Of a stretch of 64,000 nucleotides of DNA, positions 58,673 through 64,000 are shown in pieces. Positions within the stretch are counted from its first letter, which is position 1, and every line of letters begins with the position of its first letter. Both the position numbers and the translations under genes were made by a program. The DNA lies in NCBI GenBank assembly GCA_035610365.1, contig CM069432.1, forward strand, positions 238,356,104 through 238,420,103, written 5' to 3'. Origin of the DNA: Aquatica leii (taxonomy: Eukaryota > Arthropoda > Insecta > Coleoptera > Lampyridae). Under the pieces are notes generated by a model. The model was not told the origin of the DNA, did not search any database, and saw only the letters and a program-made list of their open reading frames with translations.

Positions 58673-58711
58673 CTGCGACGTTTCGTGCTAGTAACTAGCA
58701 CTTCATCAGCC
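58673..58711 (-). ncRNA. Hammerhead-like ribozyme motif of PLE-e
   Basis: The minus strand reads CTGATGA, AGTGCTAG-TTA-CTAGCAC (a perfect 7-bp stem II with a 3-nt loop and one extra A), GAAA, CGTC, GCAG: all conserved boxes of a minimal type I hammerhead with very short helix III, as described for Penelope-like elements. Pairing of stem I with the flanking GGAGCAGG is not evident, so activity may need a second copy or be lost. Confidence 0.65.
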
Positions 58712-58739
58712 TGCTCCTTTATTTGGTAAGAAACACATA

Positions 58740-59255
58740 AAAACAGTGTATAAATAACTAACAAACATCAAAAACAAGAGTCAATAGAAGAGCAAAAAAC
58801 TAACCAACCGTTAATACTAATTGAAAAAATTCGTTTTTATAATTCAAAATTAAAAACACACAATATCTTTAAAAACTACAGGGGTAAACGATAAAATATT
58901 AAAACTTACCACTGAGTCAAAAAAAAGAAACAATGATGATTAAATAATGACATAATAAAACAATAATATGAAAACACTTAAGGACACGACATAATATCAC
59001 GAGAATGAACAAGGCATTACGATTTTTGATAATAGAATTAGCACAAGATGAAAGGTGTATTTGATAAAAAACTAAACACGTAATTTATTTGGTCAAAGTA
59101 GATAAAACTATAGCATAAAAAAGATTATAACTGACAACACTAATTAAACAATTTTTTTATAAAAGTTTAATTGTAAAAAAGCTAGATTTAAGTTAATTAA
59201 ATTAGTAATTTTTGATTACTAAACACGATTACAATAACAAATTAGACATTTTATT
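58740..59255 (-). repeat. LTR-like repeat of PLE-e, main arm
   Basis: Inverted copies of its parts occur at 60825-60945 (matching 59125-59255) and 62597-62812 (matching 58740-58890 and 59060-59115 with an internal gap). Shared blocks include ACGGTTGGTTAGTTTTTTG, TTCTATTGACTCTTGTTTTT, ATTACGTGTT and GTCTAATTTGTTATTGTAAT. Confidence 0.75.
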
Positions 59256-59491
59256 ACATGATCTTGACACTTAAAAAAAAAGCAGATGTTGATTTAAGTT
59301 AATTAAGTTAGTAATTAAGTTTAAGTAATTGAACATATTAGTTCAGGATCTTTATGTTTATTTGTTTAATTAGATTATTATAAAGGGAACTAAGATTTTT
59401 AGTGTCCGTTCTAAAATTGACGTTGTTATTGTATAGATTGATAAGTATAATTTTTGCAATGAGTCTTTTTTTTTATAGTTGGGTTCAAAAT

Positions 59492-59728
59492 CTAAGATCG
59501 CAGGGTTGGCAAAGTTAATATTGTCTTGCAACTGAACAATTTTTTCGGTCTTTGTATTGTTGTTTCTATTTCAGTCGTACTTATGTTTTTTATTTGGTTT
59601 TTTAGTTTTTGTTTGGTCTGACCAATATAATATTTGTCACAATTGTTACAATCTATTTTATAGATGAGGCTCGATTTTTCTATATCATTAGTTTTGTCTT
59701 TAAGTTTTGTATAGAATTTGTTATACAA
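59492..59728 (-). pseudogene. GIY-YIG endonuclease part of PLE-e
   Basis: The nuclease domain that PLEs carry C-terminal to the RT. SLIYKIDCNNCDKYYIGQTK has the Y-K-I...C-x2-C...Y-Y-I-G-Q-T signature of the PLE variety (GIY replaced by LIY). It continues QKLKNQIKNI and then degrades into a Thr/Ile-rich stretch; the expected HKxxxx and catalytic Arg/Glu region is damaged. Confidence 0.85.
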
Positions 59729-59943
59729 AGTATTGTTATTATATAGTGCTATATTGATGGTGTCGTTTTTAGTACCTTAGTGATTTGGTGACTACGACCC
59801 GGTACGTTAATTAATCTTGCATTCCCCATTACATCAATGTTAGTAGTACTTAACCTAGTAGTCGTAGGAGGAAGATCGGGATTGGGAGTCGGACTGTTTG
59901 TGGTGAGTAGGCATCTGATTAGATACGACAGGTAATTGTTGTT

Positions 59944-60830
59944 TTAAAGGGTTTCTTGTAGGATCTTTAAGTTTTGCTTTTGGAATCGAGTGCTATTTAG
60001 TACCAAGATTTTATTTGATGCCATAGTCTTAGAGTACCAATCAAACAAGATATTATTGGAGTTTTTTATAAGGAGGATATCTAAAAAAGGAATTTGGTTT
60101 TGGTTTTCAGTTTCTATGGAGAACTGTAAGGCCGGATTAAAATTATTAAAAATTGAAAAGTTACAGTACATTTGGTTTTTAAGAATACATGCAATCACAT
60201 CACCAACATAAGAAAAAAAATAGGAGTGAAGTTTAAGTTGCTGGTAACTGACGTTAACAAATCATGCAAGCTTAGATTAGCAAAGATAGGAAAAAAAGGA
60301 TTGCCCATTGCAGTACCAAAAATCTGTTTAGAAAATCAGAAACTTACTGTATGAATAAAATCTTTCTGACTAAATGTTGTAAAATCAGTTCTTTTTAACT
60401 AATATTTACTAATTAGTTTTATGAAATGATAGTGAATAATGTGGTTACATCAAACGAAATCAGAATAAAATTATCTGGTACAATAGTATTAGTGATTTTT
60501 TATTTGAGATCTAAAGAGTTTTTTATAATAAAGTTAAAAATATATGAAATGTTGGAGACAATATCTGACATAAATTTATATAAAAAATAAGTAGGTGACC
60601 CTATACATGACACAATTGGTCTAAAGGGATAGTTAGTTTTGTGGATTTTGATCTACCCGTAGTATTTAGGAGGAACACCTGTGAGGCTGATCAATTTTTT
60701 ATAAGAAAATGGGTCAATATGACCACCATCTATAAGAAATTTAACAATTCAATCGTTGTTCCTTTGTGCAATACTGGTAAGATCAACATTTACTTTTTGT
60801 AAGTGTCAATACCATTTAATAAAACGTCTA
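59944..60830 (-). pseudogene. Reverse transcriptase part of PLE-e
   Basis: Minus-strand PLE reverse transcriptase. Visible: IDPFSYKKLISLTGVPPKYY (about 60700), IHKTNYPFRPIVSCIGSPTY, FMSDIVSNISYIFNFIIKN, PDNFILISFDVTTLFT (motif A, S-F-D), then a break, FSKQIFGTAMGNPFFPIFAN (motif B), and from 60198 NQIPFLDILLIKNSNNILFD and WYSKTMASNKILVLNSTRFQ. The Y-x-D-D box region (about 60230-60200) has lost its signature. It is followed downstream on the same strand by the GIY-YIG part. Confidence 0.8.
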
Positions 60831-60945
60831 ATTTGTTATTGTAATTGTGTTTGGTAATTAAAAATTACTAACTTAATTAATTTAAATCTAGTGTCTTTGC
60901 AATTAAACTTTTATTTAAACAATTGTTTTATTAGTGTTGTCAGTT
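60825..60945 (+). repeat. Inverted LTR-like arm of PLE-e, first part
   Basis: Reverse complement of 59125-59255, from GTCTAATTTGTTATTGTAAT to TTAGTGTTGTCAGTTA. Continued at 62597 after an insertion. Confidence 0.75.
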
Positions 60946-60949
60946 AAAG

Positions 60950-62590
60950 TCTTCGCAATTTAACTTTCGTTACACGTCATTAATGACGTAAATTCATACC
61001 ACTCTATTTATAGTCAAAATTAAATAAATACTGTAACGAATTTTGTTGTTAAAACTAATTTGTCTTCTACTTCTTCTATTTTGTAATTCACAGATTCGCA
61101 AATTTCTTCTTTTAAATTTAACATATCATTTGCGTAAAATTTTTCTTCCATTTTTCTATTCATCGATTCTTGGCTATTTTCTATTGATTTAAGAAATTCA
61201 AATAGTTTTGCATCCATTTTAACTGCTTGCGAACGTGTCACCGGCATTAACTTAACCACAAATAATAATTTTTTTTTAAATTTACAAACACTAAATTTTA
61301 ATAAAGCCCGACATTGCTTTAACGAAATGGACTGCTAAGATTGAATGCTATAAACAAACAGACGAACTAAAGTTTTATTTATTTACACAATCAATGTTTT
61401 TATTACAGGAGCGATATTAAATTACTTTAAGGTATTTACACTAAAAATCGCAAACAGTTTATCTATTTACACGATTTCCACGGGTTTTAAACCCCACATC
61501 TGTCAGCAATGTAACGAATTTCATTATTACTAACTAAATAATTTATTTATACTAAAAATATGTACACGTTTATTATTATTAACCGGACTAATTAAATCTA
61601 AGGATATTTAATAAAACCTTAACTCAACTTCTTAACACTGCCGTCTTCACATTATTGGAATAACTGATCTCTGATTTGTTGGCACCGAATTTATACATTT
61701 TTGCGAAACGTTTGCGAATGTTTCACATCCTTCGGTGAACGTTCTGGAAAATGGATAACAACTTCGAGAAGACTCTTGAATTTGAGAACGTTTCAATACG
61801 AAATTGTCTTATGGAATTATTTTTGTCAAGTTGTTGGTGTGCTTACTACAGTTGCAGCGTTGTTGGCATCTGTCAAAATTAATTTGTCTTTTTTACGTCA
61901 AAGTGCTCATTGTTTTCTATAATTATTTTTGATACAAATCTGTATTTATAAGAACAATTTAGCGTTTTTTGTTTAATTATCTTACTTAAGAAGTTTTTAG
62001 GAATTTGTGATAAGCTCATTCCTTTTTTAATTAAGTATTTTGAGCTTAAACGAGTTAATGGTGGTTCATTGATATCAGTAAATGCTGTGCAAGAGGTACC
62101 TTTTTACATAATATTTAAATTAATAATACATACATATATTGTTTTTTTACTAAGTTGCTGCAGCACTAAATATTAGTATATCTACGGTTAGTTCTCTATC
62201 TATAGCGGTTGCTAACAACAAGATTCTTAGATCTCTTAAAAAAACGTAAGCGTAGTAAACCTGTTACGAATGTAGAAACTTTTAATGAAAACGTAATTCG
62301 CAATGTAATATACAGAATGTACAAAAACCGTAAGTTTACATGATCATACCGACAACATGGTTGAATAACTACGTCACTGACGTTAATGATGTGCATCGAA
62401 TTTTACGGAAAACTGGATTTTTTATAAATATTATTTAAATAACTTAAATAAAAAATTATATATATACAGATACATATACTTATATATTTTTTTGATTGTG
62501 TCTAGATACATATAAATAGATAAAAAATATGAATCTAGATTAATTTATCTATATGAATTTATATAGATAATTTACAACACTGGCGAGGAC
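60950..62590 (-). mobile_element. Gypsy-like fossil inserted in the PLE arm
   Basis: About 1.6 kb separates the two parts of the inverted PLE arm. It contains, on the minus strand, a gag start (61259-61020, MPVTRSQAVKMDAKLFEFLK, a start common in insect Gypsy elements), a leader with a likely primer-binding region next to TGTAACG at 61519, and probable LTR sequence to the right. Only one LTR side is visible and its outer limit is unclear. Truncated and broken; moderately old. Confidence 0.5.
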
Positions 62591-62596
62591 TATATA

Positions 62597-62812
62597 ATAT
62601 TTTCTATGCTAGTTTTATCTATCTTGACTAAACAAATTACGTGTTCTAATATTTTGCAGTTTACTTTCGTTAGTTTTTTAAAACATATTGTGTGTTTTCA
62701 ATTTTAAATTATAAAAACAAATTTTTAGAATTAGCATTAACGGTTGGTTAGTTTTTTGGTCTTCTATTGACTCTTGTTTTTGTAGTTTTATTATTTATTT
62801 ATACACTGTTAT
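62597..62812 (+). repeat. Inverted LTR-like arm of PLE-e, second part
   Basis: Resumes with TTCTATGCTAGTTTTATCTA and runs to TTATACACTGTTA, the reverse complement of 59115-59060 and 58890-58740. Ends before the hammerhead part. Confidence 0.75.
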
Positions 62813-63179
62813 GGTCCGTAGGTGCCATCTTTTTATTTCGTAACGTTGCTCGGCTATCTTACAGACACAAAAAAACAACAAGTAAGAAAAAAATACGCTT
62901 AGGGTCGTCACAGGTTTGCCAAAGATGATTTGAATATTGAATGAGATTTAATGTAGTTGACACTGCCATACGTTCCTTTAGTCTTTGTAGAATGAGCCAA
63001 TAGAACTGATGGTTTCCAGTTACTATTATAAAGTAAAACGGTTTTGAGACTTTTCTTGGACGAGTTGATGAATATTCGTCATTCTGCAGGGTTATATTCA
63101 ACACTGGTTCTTAACTTTGTAAAAAGAAATGATTTTTTTACGGAAATTCTTGTAATAAAATGTAAAAAATTCTATTCTT
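62813..63179. other. Unassigned stretch
   Basis: An 81-codon minus frame (62859-63104) and an overlapping plus frame give no recognised motif. Confidence 0.3.
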
Positions 63180-63183
63180 TTAA

Positions 63184-64000
63184 CGCGGCATTAGAGATGT
63201 GGGGAGTAACAAACCCCAGCGCTCGAAGAATGCAGAAAAAATTGACCACTAAACGACGCTAGCGCCTCAGTACCTTCAAACTAAGTATTTCTCTACACGT
63301 GGTTGTTGAAACCTTAGTTCCAGCATAGACACAGTTTATTACACCCCACCTCTCTAAACTCGGAACTTTTTTGAGCAGATTTGTTTTGTTTTTGTGACGT
63401 CGTTTCTACAAGTAGGTTTTTTATTTTTATTAACTATGGTTATGATTTGTGAATTATCGCTTGTATTAGCTCGTGTATTGATGGGAGATTAAAAGAAAGA
63501 GCCTTCAAAGTATACGGCAAGATGCATAAAATGACAAAAACTTTATTTATGAGGACGATTCCGAAGAAGACGACGAAATAGACAATGTCAGCGTGTGTAG
63601 TGATTATCCTGACTTAGAACAGGATGCCAAAGAAGAAAACCCAGAAATGCAAGAGGTCGACGGCCAACAAAATGTCGCAGACCCGGTTGAAGTTCATAAT
63701 TTTTATGGAAAAAATGGAATGACATGGTGTAAGAAATATAACGTAAGAAACGTAAAAACCAGGTCCGAAAACATTATCATCCTCCTGCTAGGAGTTAAAC
63801 CATATGGAGGAAATACCAAAACTCCGCTTCAATGTTTTTTGCTCTTTTTTGATGAAATGATTATTGCTGATATAGTTGACCAAACTAATCAGAGAATTGC
63901 AGAAAAATCTGAAAATTGGAAGACCTGTTCCCATTATGGAAAGACATGCATAACAGAAATGAAAGCTGTATTTGGACTTCTTTATTTAGCAGGAACTTTC
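63184..64000 (+). mobile_element. piggyBac element pB6, 5' part
   Basis: TTAA at 63180-63183, then CGCGGCATTAGAGATG and the subterminal palindrome-like GTGGGGAGTAACAAACCCCA. CACCCCACCTCTCT follows at about 63336. Order and spacing match pB2. The right end lies outside the window. Confidence 0.75.
63530..64000 (+). CDS. piggyBac transposase of pB6, N-terminal part, open to window edge
   Basis: Open for 157 codons to the edge: YEDDSEEDDEIDNVSVCSDY, DLEQDAKEENPEMQEVDGQQ (acidic N-terminus), FYGKNGMTWCKKYNVRNVKT, ENIIILLLGVKPYGGNTKTP, LQCFLLFFDEMIIADIVDQT, CSHYGKTCITEMKAVFGLLY and LAGTF, the usual order before the catalytic core. The start is uncertain: the frame follows a TAA at 63527-63529, and the ATG at 63481 (MGRLKERAFKVYGKMHK) is in another phase, so either an intron, a one-base change or a later Met (63648) applies. 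No stop is seen in the visible part, making this the best preserved N-terminus in the window. Confidence 0.75.

Larger units (their letters stand above)
58640..60960 (-). mobile_element. Penelope-like element (PLE-e) with LTR-like flank
   Basis: Minus strand from about 60960 to 58640. Parts: LTR-like sequence at 60825-60945 (inverted relative to 59125-59255), RT (60700-59945) with KIHKTNYPFRPIVSCIGSPT, NFILISFDVTTLF (motif A), GTAMGNPFFPIFANL (motif B), PFLDILLIKNSNNILFDWYS; GIY-YIG nuclease (59728-59492) with SLIYKIDCNNCDKYYIGQTK; then the LTR-like tail 59255-58740 and a hammerhead-like motif at 58673-58711. RT motif C is decayed. A handful of frame breaks. Confidence 0.8.

Noticed and set aside
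61033-61045. Second LTR terminus (TGTAACGAATTTT) of the Gypsy-like fossil
   Set aside because: It falls inside the gag reading frame, so an LTR boundary there is not credible.
61701-61922. 73-codon plus-strand gene
   Set aside because: Lies in probable LTR sequence of the Gypsy-like fossil; no motif.
62859-63104. 81-codon minus-strand gene
   Set aside because: No family motif, and its opposite frame is equally open.
1-64000. CRISPR arrays, operons, bacterial genes
   Set aside because: No regularly spaced repeats or prokaryotic gene layout; all content is eukaryotic transposons.

Overview
The window is AT-rich eukaryotic DNA made almost entirely of transposable-element remains. No complete host gene was found. 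The mix of families points to an insect with a repeat-rich genome: piggyBac, hAT of the ZMYM1/DUF4371 kind, a Mutator-like element (MULE), Crypton, Jockey and RTE-like LINEs, BEL/Pao, Gypsy and several Penelope-like elements (PLEs). The order within insects is not resolved. The splice sites seen (GT...AG, introns of about 58 bp and 488 bp) are those of element genes.

Layout. 1-2.7 kb: minus-strand hAT. 4.3-5.7 kb: decayed piggyBac (pB1). 6.4-6.8 kb: large inverted repeat carrying two hammerhead-like motifs facing each other, followed by an RTE-like LINE fragment. 7.5-9.5 kb: second piggyBac (pB2). 11.6 kb: GC-centred hairpin. 11.85-12.3 kb: Crypton tyrosine recombinase remnant. 12.6-15.1 kb: two RTE-like LINEs joined tail to head. 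15.4-18.2 kb: BEL/Pao fossil. 19.2-19.9 kb: second GC-centred hairpin and an inverted 16-mer pair. 20.2-22.2 kb: fossil of an insect-typical orphan family with a DDE-like motif order. 24.25-24.48 kb: possible host exon. 25.7-27.2 kb: second hAT.

27.5-37.6 kb is a three-layer nest. A Jockey LINE is split by a Gypsy element flanked by a GCGT target duplication, and the gag region of the Gypsy element is itself split by a piggyBac (pB3) flanked by TTAA. 39.7-41.3 kb: Gypsy scrap and two PLE fragments. 41.3-43.8 kb: MULE with both ends and a recognisable intron. 43.8-47.9 kb: PLE split by piggyBac pB4. 49.98-52.79 kb: TA-flanked inverted-repeat element that I cannot assign, itself carrying a small hAT with a perfect 8-bp target duplication. 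55-58.5 kb: weak remnants, including a cryptic piggyBac (pB5) and a Jockey scrap. 58.6-62.8 kb: PLE with a hammerhead-like motif and an inverted LTR-like arm interrupted by a Gypsy-like insertion. 63.18 kb to the end: 5' part of another piggyBac (pB6), related to pB2.

Nothing here forms an operon or pathway; the order of insertion is the main story. Best leads for novelty: the hammerhead-bearing inverted repeats of the PLEs, the unassigned TA-flanked element at 50-52.8 kb, the orphan DDE-like family at 20-22 kb, and the palindrome carried just inside the ends of several piggyBac families. All calls come from reading the sequence by eye. Family names rest on motif recognition, not on database searches.
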